This document shows, piece after piece, positions 1-10,319 of a DNA stretch of 64,000 nucleotides; within the stretch, counting starts at the first letter, position 1; the number at the start of each line of letters is the position of its first letter. The notes beneath the pieces are model-generated. The model was not told the origin of the DNA, did no database searches, and saw only the letters and a list, made by a program, of their open reading frames with translations. The position numbers and the translations under genes were made by a program. The stretch comes from Fratercula arctica (Eukaryota; Chordata; Aves; Charadriiformes; Alcidae): NCBI GenBank assembly GCA_947846985.1, contig CANTUZ010000002.1:156855889-156919888 (forward strand), in the 5' to 3' direction.

Positions 1-1184
1 GTATTGGTGTACAACAGCTAAAAAATATATATATATATTGAAAAAAATTAAAGAATCTACCAATTCAGGGAAAATGTCAGTAACAATTATCTAGTCCAGA
101 GACATTTTAAAATTGCATCCAATTTAATACCTCAGCATCACTGTGCTGGTTTTTGCTCTGCAGAATGGTCCTCCAAAGGGATGGATAAGGACTGACCTGG
201 CTCAGGGGAGTTTTAGGGATACCCAGAGCATGTGTGGCCACCTCCATGCCAGCAGCAGTCCTGTGTCAGGCACCAAAAAGATGGTGAAGGTCACGTTTGG
301 ACCCTGTGGCTCCAACCACAGCCAGTCCCTCCTCCCTCATTCAAATCTTTTGGGGTAGGAAGCCACAAAGGGCTGAGCCTATATTGAAAACTACTGCTGG
401 GAGAAAGGACTTCCAAAGAAATGGAAAAGATACTGCAAAAAACAAAGGGTCTATTGAGATGATGTCCTCAGAGCAAGAAAGCTACACTTTAAACATTTGT
501 CACCAGACGCAGGGTCCAACCATTTACATTATGCCTCTCCTGCACTCTGCGATGCCCAGCGATCGGCTGACAGTAACAGCTGTCATTTTATGAGGCTTAC
601 AGATGTCTCGTCTGCCCCTGGAAATAAAATACCCCCTCTGCCCAAAGGCTTTGCTTTCTCATACGCAGGGCACAAGTCTTCTTCTCCCAGAGGAAGGACG
701 CGCACATCAGTCCAGACGAAGCAACTTAATTGAGAGCACTTCAAAGCCCAGCAGAGCCAGGAACAAATTGCTTTCCACCCTCCTTTCCCCCCAGAATTGC
801 ATTTTAGCAATTACTACAGTCTTTACAATTGCCGACATCCCTAATCTTAACTCACGCTTCAGAAGAGGCTTCTATCGATGTCACTGGGAGTTTCTTTTAA
901 AAAGAGCTCCCTGTCCCCCAAGGCCCCCCCCCCTGCTTTCCACACTCCACGGCTATTTCACAGCAGTGGGTGTTGTGCACCCCTGACTCACAGGAGCTTT
1001 TCAGGACATTTTCCACAAAGTGGCTTGAGTTTGCTACTTACGAACCAGAGCATGGGATGCTCAGCACTGGTGCAAAGAGGAGGTTGGGGTAAGAGTGGAA
1101 AAGGTGGCCAGAACGGGGACAGCAGTTCCTCTGTGGCTGCTGATAATGAGTGCAAGGGTGGCCCAGAGCCCTTATGGGAACAAA
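1..1184. other. Unique non-coding sequence, no gene seen
   Basis: The stretch opens with a short AT-dinucleotide run near 27-40. The rest is ordinary mixed-composition sequence. Short open frames overlap one another on both strands, and none has a recognisable domain, a signal peptide or convincing splice sites. CR1 similarity begins only at about 1185. Confidence 0.6.
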
Positions 1185-1682
1185 AGGAGTCACACATGAC
1201 TGGAGTGCTGCATTAGATGGCTACAAACCCTCCAGAAGGAATAGGCAGGGAAGGAGAGGTGGTGGAGTGGCTCTGTGTGTTAGGGAGTGTTATGAACGTC
1301 AAGAACTTAATGATGGTGACAGTAGGGTTGAGTGTTATCATGGTGCGAGTCTGTTATAGACCTCCCAACCCAGACGTTGAGGTAGATGTAATATTCTACA
1401 AGCACCTGGGAGAAATCTCAAGATCACTTGCCCTTGTCCTCATGGGAGACCTCAGCCTACCAGATAGCAGCTGGGAATACAACACAGCTGAGAGGGAACA
1501 GTCTAGGAGGTTCCTGGAGTGTGTTGGGGAATAACTTCCTAACACAGCTGGTGAAGGAGCCAACTAGGGAAGAAGCCCTGCTGGATCTGTTGTTTGTAAA
1601 CAGAGAAAGACTTGTGGGGCATGTGACAGTTGGAGGCTGGTTTTGGCATAGTGATCACGAAATGATAGAGTTTTCGACTTAG
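1185..1682 (+). pseudogene. CR1 endonuclease domain remnant
   Basis: This is the C-terminal part of the apurinic-type (exonuclease-endonuclease-phosphatase fold) endonuclease that nicks target DNA for CR1 insertion. Reading across three frames gives HDWSAALDGYK, GGGVALCVREC, CYRPPNPD, VLMGDLSLPD, RRFLECV, EPTREEALLDLLFVN and SDHEMIEF. The SDH motif carries the usual catalytic Asp-His pair. The family's GDFN motif reads GDLS here, so its Asn is changed. Frameshifts lie near 1345 and 1530. The N-terminal half, including the catalytic ETWW motif, is absent. It cannot encode a working enzyme. Confidence 0.88.
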
Positions 1683-2154
1683 AGAAGCAAGGAGCGGGGT
1701 CAGCAAACTGCCACCATGGACTTCTGGAGAGTGGACTTTGGTATTTTCAGGAAGTCTGCTTGACAGAGTCCCTTGGGAGGCAGTCTTGAAGGACAAAGGT
1801 GTCCAGGAAGGCTGGACATTTTTCAAGAAGGAAGTCCTAAAGGCACAGGAGCAGGCCATTCCCATGTGCAGAAAAATGAGCTGTTGGCGAAAAAGACCGG
1901 CCTGTCTGAACGGAGAGATATGGATACAATTCAGGGAAAAAAAAGAGAGTTTATGACCTTTGGAAGAAGGGATAGGCCACTCAGGAAGGCTACAAAGACT
2001 ATGTAGGGAAAAAATTAGAAGGGCCAAAGCCCAACTAGAACGTAACCTGGCTTTGGATGTTTAGAACAATAAAAAAAGTTTCTATAAATACATTAGTAAT
2101 AAAAGGAAGACTAAGGAGAATCTCCACCCTTTATTAGATGAGGGTGGGAACACG

Positions 2155-3793
2155 GTGACAAAGGATGAAGAGAAAGCTGAGGAACTTAATGCCTTCTTTG
2201 CCTCAGTCTTCAGCAGTAGAATTGGATGTTCCCCGAGTACCCAGACCCCTGAGCTGGAAGACAGGGATGGGGAGCAGAATGAAGCCCCTGTAATCCAAAG
2301 AGAAATGGTGAGGGACCTGCTCCAGCACCTAGACATACAGAAGTCTATGGGGCCAGATGGGATCCACCAGAGGGTACTGAGGGAGCTGGTGGAAGTGCTC
2401 ACTGAGCCACTTTCCATTATTTACCAGCAGTCCTGGCAAACCAGTGAGGTCCCAGTTGACTGACATCTAGCAAATGGGATGCCCATCTAAAAGAATGGCC
2501 AGAAGGAAGATCCAGGGAGCTGGATCTGTCAGTCTGACCTCGGTGCTGGGGAAGGTCATGGAAGAGATCATCCTGAGTGCCATTATGCAGCACATGAAGG
2601 ACAACCAGGCGATCAGGCCCAGCCAGCATGGGTTTATGAAAGGCAGGTCCTGCTTCACTAACCTGATCTCCTTCTATGACAAGGTGACCTGCTTGGTAGA
2701 TGGGGGAAAGGCTGTGGATGGTGTCTACCTGGACTTTAGTAAGGCCTTTGATACAGTTACGCACAGCATTCTCCTGGAGAAACTGGCTGCCCATAGCTTG
2801 GACGGGAGTACTCCATGCTGGGTAAAAACCTGGCTGGAGGCCCAGGCCCAGAGAGTGGTGGTGAATGTAGTTAAACCCAGTTGGTGTCTGGTCAAGAGTG
2901 GTGTTCCCCAGGGCTTGGTATTGGGGCCAGTTCTCTTTAATATCTTAATCAGTGATCTGGACAAAGAGATTGAGTGTGCCCTCAGTAAGTTTGCAGATGA
3001 CACCAAGTTAGGTGGGAGTGTTGATTTGCTTGAGTGTAAGACGGCTCTACAGAGGGATCTGGACAGGCTGGATTGATGGGCCGAGGCCAATGGGATGAGG
3101 TTCAACAAGGTCAAGTGTCAGGTCCTGCACTTGGGTCACAACAACCCCATGCGGCATTACAAGCTTGGGGAAGAGTGGCTGGAGAGCTGCCCAGGGGAAA
3201 AGGACCTGGGGGTGTTAGTCAACAGCTGGCTGAATATGAGCCAGCAGTGTGCCCAAGTAGCCAAGAGGGCCAACAGCATCCTGGCCCGTATCAGGAACAG
3301 TGTGGTGAATAGGACTAGGGAAGTGATCATCCCCCTGTACCCAGCACTGGTGCGGCCCCAGCTTGAGTACTGTGTCTAGTTGCAGGACGCTCACTGCAAG
3401 AAAGACATTGAGGTGCTGGAGCGGGTCCAGAGAAGGGCAATGAAGCTGGTGAGGGGTCTGGAGAACAAGTCTTATGAGGAGCAGCTGAGGGAGCTGGGGT
3501 TGTTCAACCTGGAGAAAAGGAGGCTGAGGGGAGACCTTCTCGCTCTCTACAGTTACCTGAAAGGTGGGTGTAGAGAGGTGGGGGTCGGTCTCTCCTCCCA
3601 AGTAATGGGCAACAGGACAAGAGGAAATGGCCTCAAGTTGCACCAGGGGAGGTTTAGATTGGATATTAGGAAAAATTTCTTCACTGTGAGGGTTATTAAG
3701 CATTGGGACAGGCTGCCCAGGGAAGTGGTTGAATCACCATCTCTGGAGATGTTTAAAAGACAGGTAGACATAGTGCTTAGAGATACGGTTTAG
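2155..3793 (+). pseudogene. CR1 reverse transcriptase, lightly broken
   Basis: This is the CR1 reverse transcriptase with its C-terminal region. The first part (2155-2463) holds EELNAFFASVFSS and KSMGPDGIHQRVLREL, typical of the RT N-terminus. The next open part (2474-3076) has palm motif A as YLDFSKAFD, motif B as [11 protein letters not shown] and the catalytic FADD. The same frame continues through [32 protein letters not shown] NRTRGNG and [13 protein letters not shown], stopping at 3793. From 2474 onward only two in-frame stops interrupt it: TGA at 3074-3076, where related copies have CGA (Arg), and TAG at 3377-3379, where they have CAG (Gln). Both are C-to-T changes. A further stop and a frame change lie near 2461-2474. 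Confidence 0.92.
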
Positions 3794-3890
3794 TGATGGT
3801 TTTTGTCAGAGTTAGGTTGATGGTTGGACTAGATGATCTGAAAAGTCCCTTCCAACCTAGGCAATTCTATGGATTCTATGAATTCTATGA

Positions 3891-6800
3891 GGTAGGAGAC
3901 AACTCCTCTCCAACAAACTTGCCTCCTAAAGAGAGGCCACTTATGTTGATAACATTATCTATTTCATAAGCTAAAGGCTGGTGCTCAGAAAGCACATCTA
4001 GTTTCCACAGGGTCAATTCAGTTGCCAAACACAGGTTTCAGTTGCCACTGGAGATGCCCTAGACATCAAAGCCACCTTTCAGGGGTCTCAAATATGACAC
4101 AAGGAGACAGAGATTCACATCTTTCTGGACCAGCTCCAGAAGGCCAGAACAGATAGTTCAGGGCAGTTCAGATGGCACTGACTGACTATGGTTAAGAAGC
4201 AAAGATCACTGAAGCCTGGTAGGTGAAACACAGCTCCCTGGAGCAGACCTCTGTTGGGCGACACAGAGCAGATGCCTGCCGGGCAATGAGTTGAATTAAT
4301 TTTCAAACACCAGGCTAGCCTGGAGAGGGATGCAGACCTGTTCTGGATGGGCGGCAAAGGCGTTTATCCATTTCACCGGTGTGACCAGGCATACCTGGGA
4401 CCACCCAGGTGAGATATCACCCCCACCTGGGACCACCTTCCTGGGCTAGACGAAGCCTCCGTTAGCCTGTTCTCTGCTGACACGGGCACTATGGCAATAA
4501 GAGTAATACAAACATTTACAACAGCAGTTTGTCTGCAAGTTTGGGTCTTTTGCATTAGTCATAATGCTCAGGAAACATTTGTATGGGACAAGGAAGCTTC
4601 TCGCTGCTCTAAATAATTCCATTCTGAGGTGTGAGCTGACAGATAGTCCTAAAGTTGTTTTTTAACTCCGACTTACTCAGATTTTCATTTAGCAGTTCTT
4701 TGGCATAACATAAACACGACAGACAGGCTTTGATGCAGTTAGGCAGGACTACATACTTCAGAGAGGGGCAGACGTACCTCTGCCACACTTTGCCTTATTC
4801 CATGGAATTTACGTCCGTGTTTTAAACCATAACAATAAGCTCAGATCAGCCAAAAATGTGGCTGCTTCTCTTCTCCTTGCAAGCTTGACTGTATGCAGGC
4901 TGTTTAGCAAATATTTATATTGAAATTATTAGTACAAAGCAGACTGAGCTTGCACCGAAAAATTTAATCAGAGCGTCTTGGAAGAAGGGCTGGCTATTAA
5001 AAATAATTCTTCCACTTAAGTGCTCCTAGGTGAAAACAAATAGCTTCTGGGTGCCCAAGTCACAGTCATGCTCTATGCCAGCATCATATTGCCTTTGGAA
5101 AAAAAAAAAAAAAAAAAGAAAAAAAGAAAAAAGTGTGTTGCAAGGAAAAGACAAGGACAGGAAGGAAAAAAAAAAAAAAAATGTATCTCCTACTTCACCG
5201 ATTCATCTATCTACAGCCAAGTGCTGTTTCAGACGAGACACCAATAGCCCTGTGCTGCCTTCTGCAAAGCGTAGAACATGTAGGATATAGAAAATTCATT
5301 GTCTGCTTTGGGAAAGAAAAAAAAAGTTAAAGAAACTCTACACATAGCGTCTGACAGTGTTGAAACAAGCCAAAAGAAAAAAAAAGTGTATGCTTATTCA
5401 GAGTTCCCTCAGCCAGCGCCACGAAAAGCTCCACCAGGTGGTGGGATTAACAACACTTGAAATACGCTATGGACCTGGGTTTGCTCTTACTCCTTTGCTT
5501 TTAAAAGCACATTTCTGCTTCACCACACTTTTGAAAATACTTCTAAAAGAAGCTCCTAATAAAAGCATATTACAATTTAACAGCAGCGATGCACTTGGCA
5601 TAGAAGAAACTGTGATAACCTAAAAGATGGAACCGCCATCTGCATGACCCTAATTTCCCTTCAAATTACTCCTAGTTTTACGCGAACAGAAAAGAAAATT
5701 GATAAGCAGATACAAAGCCTCATATAAAATGATGTTTAGTTTTAAAAGCTACCTTCCTCAATTGAGATGCCATCACCGTTACTAATACCATCCAGTTTGG
5801 AAGAAAAACTGCAAACAAGGCTGCAAATTCCTTTCTGACCAGGATGTGTGAAAAATTCAACTCGCTGTCTCCGCTGTACAATCAGACTGTGCACCAAGTG
5901 AGAAAGCCAAAAAAATAAGGAATTGGATTTTTCTCGTCTTTCGCTCTTTCAGAGACTATGCTCTTACATGCTGCTAGTAGAAATGTAAAATAAACGTATA
6001 TTAGACAGAAGTGTCCTTTAAAAAAATCTAGTGGTAGCTTTAAAGCTGGTTTGGCAGGACCATGGAGCGGGACTTTGTTGAGGCACAGGATTTAAACCTG
6101 CTGCCACTGAAATGTTATCCTACAGCAGCACCAAAACAGAGTAAATGAAGTGAGAAATTGGCAGAAGAACAGAGCGCCAAGTTCACCATAGACCTATGCA
6201 GGAGCTTTGTTGTTTCCAGGATAATCAAGAAAACAATTTAACTAATAAACAAACACACCTTTTTTATTTGCATCCAACCATTCCCTCCTCCACCGCCGGC
6301 CACCTCTTGAACATGTGTTGAAATGGATTAAAAATTGTCAGGTTCCCAGATAAGCCCAGAAAGGACCAAGCACAGCTGTGCCCTGTAGATAACCATCTTG
6401 CTGTTGCCAAAACCAGGAAAGAAGACCCAGGGCCAATCCCAGCTTCTTCTAACACGAGAAGAACTCTGTCGAGGCATTAAGAACAGTGGGCAGAGCACTG
6501 CCAGCTTTGGATCGAGCCATAAAAATTGAGGAGGGGGTAAACACATCGGCTGGAGAAGGCACTGGCTGGCATGGATCGCACGGGACACTATGGATGTTGC
6601 CATCCAAATAGTTCCAAGCAGATGCTTCACACAGAGACACCCCTCCAGCTAAAACCGTGTAAACAATACACAGGAGGAGTGTGCTGCTAATTGAGTATCT
6701 TCCAAACTGCCAAGAGGCAGGAGGACTCCAGTTAAAGGCGACTCTTCATTTTAACTTATGCCACTGAAGAGCACCAACGTAAATGAACTCCTGAGGATAG

Positions 6801-7340
6801 GATCAAAGTAGAATAGGGACTCTCTCTTTTTTATATCCTTGAATTTCCTGTCTCTTTTCCACACTGAAATTTAATTTCCTTTTCAAAGGGAGCTTTTGGA
6901 GCTTATGAAAATTGACCCAAAAGATTACAAGGGCTTTGTCACCCTTCCAATCTCTCTGAAAGATCCATAATTTGGGAGGTTTTTCCTTTAACATGTGTGC
7001 CCAGCAGGCAAATATATAATTCAGACTCACAATTATATGAATGAGTTATTTCAGTGCATTGGATACATCCAAGTCCAACCGTTACAAAGAGTTGAAAAAT
7101 CTTGTGCGCCCCAAACTAGTAAATATGCATCAAGGCATTTTTTTTTACTGGTTTGTTTTCATTAATGCCAAGACTAAAAGCAATCACAGTAAGGACCTGG
7201 AACGTATGTTTGCTATAGAGATAAATATATCAAGTGCAATAAAAGCACACCTAACAAACTGCTGACCTCGGAGATTAGTTATTTATACTCCACTGGAAAT
7301 GAATTCTGCAAGCAGAGATGTGCGAGCGGGTACCTAAGAC
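3891..7340. other. Unique non-coding sequence with A-rich tracts
   Basis: No gene is supported. A short unit (CACCTGGGACCACC-like) occurs twice at about 4390-4435. A-rich tracts lie at 5100-5132 and 5165-5180, and smaller A runs at 5318-5327. Open frames are short, rich in Lys from the A tracts, and resemble no family I know. Confidence 0.55.
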
Positions 7341-7844
7341 AGCCAGTCTGTTTCCGCGCCCCCCCCAACGAAGTAATGCTGGCTTTCCTCTCCCACCGCA
7401 CACCCTAACCAAGAGAAAAAAAAAAAGAGAAAAAAAAAATGATAATAATAACAATAATCAGAGTGCGGGACTCCTCCAGGCTGGTCCCTCCTGCTCCCCA
7501 CTCTGCAGCAGAGCGGCTCCGCCACGCAGGACCGGTCCCCCGTGGAGCGGGGGATGCCGTAGGGGCAGCCTCCGAGGGGTGTCCCCCTGCACGGGGATGG
7601 CCCGAAGGTGGCTCCTTGCTCCGGAGCCCACCTCGGCACCCTCTGCCCCCCTCTCCACCGGGGAAATCCCGGCTGGATGAGGGGAAGCCTCCCCCGTTCC
7701 GGAGTGCCGGGGAACCCGACGGAGGATGCTGCGAGCTCCGCCAGCGCCGGGGCCAGCCCCTGCTTCTACAGAACAATAATCAAAACAAAACAAACAAACA
7801 AAAAAAAAAAGACAACCAAAAAAAACCCACAACTTAACAGCCGA

Positions 7845-7916
7845 ATGGGGAGCTGGAAGGAAGGGGGAGGCTCCCGCCGCGCCTTTAGCAGCGGGGGGGA
7901 GTGGGAGGATTTGCAG
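7845..7916 (+). CDS. Alternative plus-strand first exon candidate
   Basis: An ATG at 7845 opens 24 codons (MGSWKEGGG...GEWEDLQ) ending exactly at CAG|GTAAGC, a strong donor at 7917, in phase 0. It lies just downstream of A-rich sequence and overlaps the intron implied by the minus-strand candidate, so the two models are head-to-head alternatives. The start context is weaker (C at -3, G at +4). No family match is recognised. The donor could belong to a non-coding promoter transcript. Confidence 0.2.
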
Positions 7917-7979
7917 GTAAGCAGGGAGGAAGGCGGCGGAGCAGGAGGAGGAGAGAGGGGGGGGTCCCGCGGTACTCAC

Positions 7980-8017
7980 GGCGGGGCGCGGGGGGCCGGC
8001 GGGCCGCCAAGCCCCAT
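7980..8017 (-). CDS. Candidate first coding exon (unknown gene)
   Basis: On the minus strand an ATG in strong context (GGCCATGGGG) opens the frame MGLGGPPAPRAPP. After 38 nt it meets CC|GTGAGTACC, a textbook splice donor with the intron starting at 7979. The exon would end in phase 2. The frame is also open upstream through a Gly/Ser-rich stretch encoded by GGC/AGC repeats, back past an ATG at about 8189. The coding part could therefore be longer, or this could be leader sequence. The next exon would lie at lower coordinates, and I found no convincing partner within the window. I do not recognise the protein. A non-coding transcript with the same first exon fits equally well. Confidence 0.3.
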
Positions 8018-8192
8018 GGCCGGAGAAGGGCGGGCGGGCGGGCGTTCGGCGGCGGCGCTGGTGCTGCTGCTGCTGCTGCCGCCGCTGCCGCCTCTGGTGC
8101 TGCTGCCGCTGCCTGCGCTGCCCGCGGAGCCTCCCCAGGCACCCCGTCCCTCCCCTTCCCTCCCCGGCAGGGCTTCCTGCCCGCTCATATAA
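8016..8192 (+). CDS. Plus-strand ORF resembling a signal peptide
   Basis: This ATG shares the CCATGG palindrome with the minus-strand start. The 59-codon frame begins MAGEGRAGGRSAAALVLLLL, continues with Leu/Pro-rich sequence and then a Pro-rich tail. It looks like a secretory signal peptide with an arginine-containing N-region, a Leu-rich core and a small-residue region LPAEP. However, CTG/GCC repeats on one strand automatically give Leu runs, and the same bases give Ser/Gly on the other strand. No good donor follows in frame, and the ORF stops at 8192. I consider it probably a composition artefact. Confidence 0.18.
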   Translation: MAGEGRAGGRSAAALVLLLLLPPLPPLVLLPLPALPAEPPQAPRPSPSLPGRASCPLI

Positions 8193-8193
8193 C
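8184..8193 (-). promoter_or_regulatory. TATA-like box, minus strand
   Basis: GTTATATGAG read on the minus strand sits inside very GC-rich DNA, where an AT-rich hexamer is rare. A CACGTG E-box lies 11-21 bp upstream of it. A TATA box here would place transcription start near 8155-8160, about 140 bp before the ATG at 8017. An in-frame upstream ATG overlaps the box (TATATGAGC), so it could instead be coding. Confidence 0.35.
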
Positions 8194-8204
8194 GCGCCCC
8201 TAGC

Positions 8205-8210
8205 CACGTG
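8205..8210. promoter_or_regulatory. E-box CACGTG
   Basis: This is a perfect palindromic CACGTG, the core site for bHLH-zipper factors (MYC/MAX, USF family). It is inside the CpG island next to the minus-strand TATA-like box. The match is seen; use in vivo is inferred. Confidence 0.35.
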
Positions 8211-8560
8211 GACGGCGCCGGTGGCCCCCGCCGGCCCCTCCTCGGAGCCGGGCAGGGCGGTACTGGGGCGGACCCCCCCCTCTCCTCCACCCCCCAACCC
8301 CCCCCCCCGCCCCCCCCGGGGGCGCTGAGCGGGGCTGCGCGCCCGCGGGGGCTGCGCGGCGGAGGGAGGGATGCGCGCCGCCGCCCGCCGGGGCCGCGGG
8401 ACGTGGGGAGGGCGGGGGTGGGGGGGACACAGCCGTCAACCCAAAGTTCCCCCTGAGCTGGGGCGGGGTGAATCCCTGCTCCCTCCCTGGCGGGGTGGGG
8501 GTGTCACAGCCCAGAAATACCTGTGTGCTCACTCGCACCCCGAAACTCCCGGGTCTGAAA

Positions 8561-10139
8561 GGGGGACTGCGTGGATCCCAGAGCTGATCGCAGCAGGGAA
8601 AGTGGAAAGAAATTCCGTGCTTCTCAGAGGAGGGAAAAAAAAAAAAAAAATACTTTGCATCATTAATACTAATAAAAAAAAATAGCACATCTCTTCTTTT
8701 GGTCCAGCATCAGACATTTTTAAGGTGACTATAAAATGCTGTAGAATTAAAAAGAATACAGCATCGTTAAAGAATCCCCCAGACAGACATATGCAATTGA
8801 TGAAGTGTCTGCTAAAACTATTTAACAACATAATGCTGGCTTTTTTAGTGTCGATGTGTAAAGAGTGGAGCCAAGACAACAAGTGGGGAGGTTACAGCAC
8901 CTCCAAAGCAGCAAATGATCTCTCTGGTCTTCTCTCCAGTCCCTCTGTAGGCAGTGTAACAGGCAGAGTGAACATTCACAGCACATGTCAGGGGAGAGAA
9001 CGTATTCCTGAGCTCTGAAAAACATGCTCCTTAACGCTGGCCAGCCAGAGCATCACTCCCTTTGTGGAGCGGATGAGTTTATAGGTTATTAATCTATTTG
9101 CTGAAACTGCCCACGTTGTTGGTTTATTACCTCCAGCACAACATACTTCAACCAGCAACTGTAGCACGTTACGTAGGAGCTGTAAGTCATCAATCATCAC
9201 TGAGCTTGTTTCCATAGAGTTATATTAGTGAAAGCTCAAGTGTGAATTTAGACCGGTGTCACGTCGTGTACCGCGCCGTGCAGATATTTGCATTCGGGTG
9301 TGAGTACCCGTGGCAGGCTGAGCTTTCTGCTTAGGAACATAAGCCAGTACAAAACCTTCAAGGGACTCACCCCATCACTAAATCCTACCCCTGGATGCTG
9401 CAGAGCAACGTAATATTATATCCTTCATAAACAGGGCTTGGAAGGGATTTAATCTAAAGTAATGAGGGTAAAAAAAAAACAAAAAAAACCAAACCAAAAC
9501 AAAACAAAAAAAACCCCCAACAACTAGGCTTCTTTTACAAGGAATGTATCAATGCAAGGAATTACTGTGTGGGGGAAACAGTGTATTAAATAGCTCTTCC
9601 CTGCTTTTTCCCAGGAGCTACTTTGCCACTTTGCTGGAGGTGGGATAGGGCCCTTGAGGAGCTCTAATTTGATCACCTGTGACAGTTTCTGTAACCCACT
9701 CGCCTTGATACTCTCATACCTTCAGGCAAATTAGTTGAATTTGCTGCTTCGTTTCCTTCCTGATGACTGTGGGTAAGTGGGTCTGTTTATGAAAACATCA
9801 CTGGGGAGCAGCTCACCGGCAAAAAGGCTGCGCATCAGGGTTGGAGATGTCTCCCAAGCATTCCTGAGGTGATGGAGAGAATGAGAGGGTGATGATGGCT
9901 CTGAAGAGTATCCTAGAAAAGCAACAGTGCCCGTAGAAGGAAAAGCCTTTGCAATTCACTACCTGTTGTACCACGCCCGGTCTGTCCATGAGTTTTACAG
10001 AGAAAAAGAATGATTCTAATAAAACAAGTGATTTTTCATCATACAGTATATAATGTTTTACTACTGTGTCTACAGGTTTTATCGAGGTTGTATCAAGGAA
10101 AGTCAAGAGTGTCCTAATTAATGATAGTTAATCAAGATG
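8561..10139. other. Unique sequence, octamer motif near 9.29 kb
   Basis: No gene is supported. A run of A bases lies at 8636-8650 and an A/C-rich tract at 9471-9516. Between 9250 and 9310 the CpG count rises locally, with the octamer ATTTGCAT at 9286-9293, the POU-factor consensus. Confidence 0.5.
9250..9315. promoter_or_regulatory. CpG-rich spot with POU octamer
   Basis: Within AT-rich DNA this short block holds several CpGs (GTCACGTCGTG, ACCGCGCCGTG) followed by an exact ATTTGCAT (9286-9293) and TTCGGG. It lies about 1 kb from the CpG island. Motif presence is direct observation; regulatory use is speculation. Confidence 0.25.
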
Positions 10140-10319
10140 ACATTGGAACAGGTTGCCCAGAGAAGCTGTTGCTGCCCCATCCCTGGAGGTGTTCAAGGCC
10201 AGGCTGGATGGGGCTTTGAGCAGCCTGGTCTAGTGGGAGGTGTCCCTGCCCAGGGCAGGGGGTTGGAACTAGGTTATCTTTAAGGTCCCTTCCAACCCAA
10301 ACTGTTCTATGATTCTATT
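10140..10319 (+). mobile_element. CR1 3'-end fragment
   Basis: This short 5'-truncated CR1 starts in the final codons of the RT frame (WNRLPREAVAAPSLEVF-like coding sequence) and runs through the 3' UTR to TTCTATGATTCTATT. The tail text (GGTCTAGTGGGAGGTGTCCC) matches the copies at 34127-34760 and 29877-30197, so all three belong to one subfamily. Confidence 0.9.

Larger units (their letters stand above)
1185..3890 (+). mobile_element. CR1 LINE, long 5'-truncated copy
   Basis: This is the longest CR1 copy in the window. It starts inside the endonuclease domain, runs through the whole reverse transcriptase, and ends in the CR1 3' UTR with imperfect ATTCTATG-type octamers at about 3865-3890. 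CR1 copies normally lose their 5' end because reverse transcription starts at the 3' end and stops early, which fits the missing ORF1 and endonuclease N-terminus. The coding frame is broken by frameshifts and stops, so it is a fossil. Its C-terminus and 3' tail match the fragment at 26803-27130, so I place both in one subfamily. Confidence 0.95.
7345..8560. promoter_or_regulatory. CpG island, likely promoter
   Basis: GC content and CpG density rise sharply here against AT-rich flanks. Islands of this size in vertebrates usually mark promoters. On the minus strand there is a TATA-like GTTATATGAG (8184-8193), the palindromic E-box CACGTG (8205-8210), a GCA/GGC-rich leader, an ATG in a good Kozak context and a GTGAGT splice donor. 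The plus strand carries its own ATG frames and a CAG/GTAAGC donor, so direction is not settled and bidirectional use is possible. C-runs near 8275-8320 and A-runs near 7418-7440, 7800-7811 and 8636-8650 edge or interrupt the island. Confidence 0.75.

Noticed and set aside
7458..8297. 279-codon minus-strand frame across the CpG island
   Set aside because: GC-rich DNA has few stop codons. The frame runs through A-runs and low-complexity Gln/Arg text with no domain. Only the short splice-bounded part was kept as a candidate.
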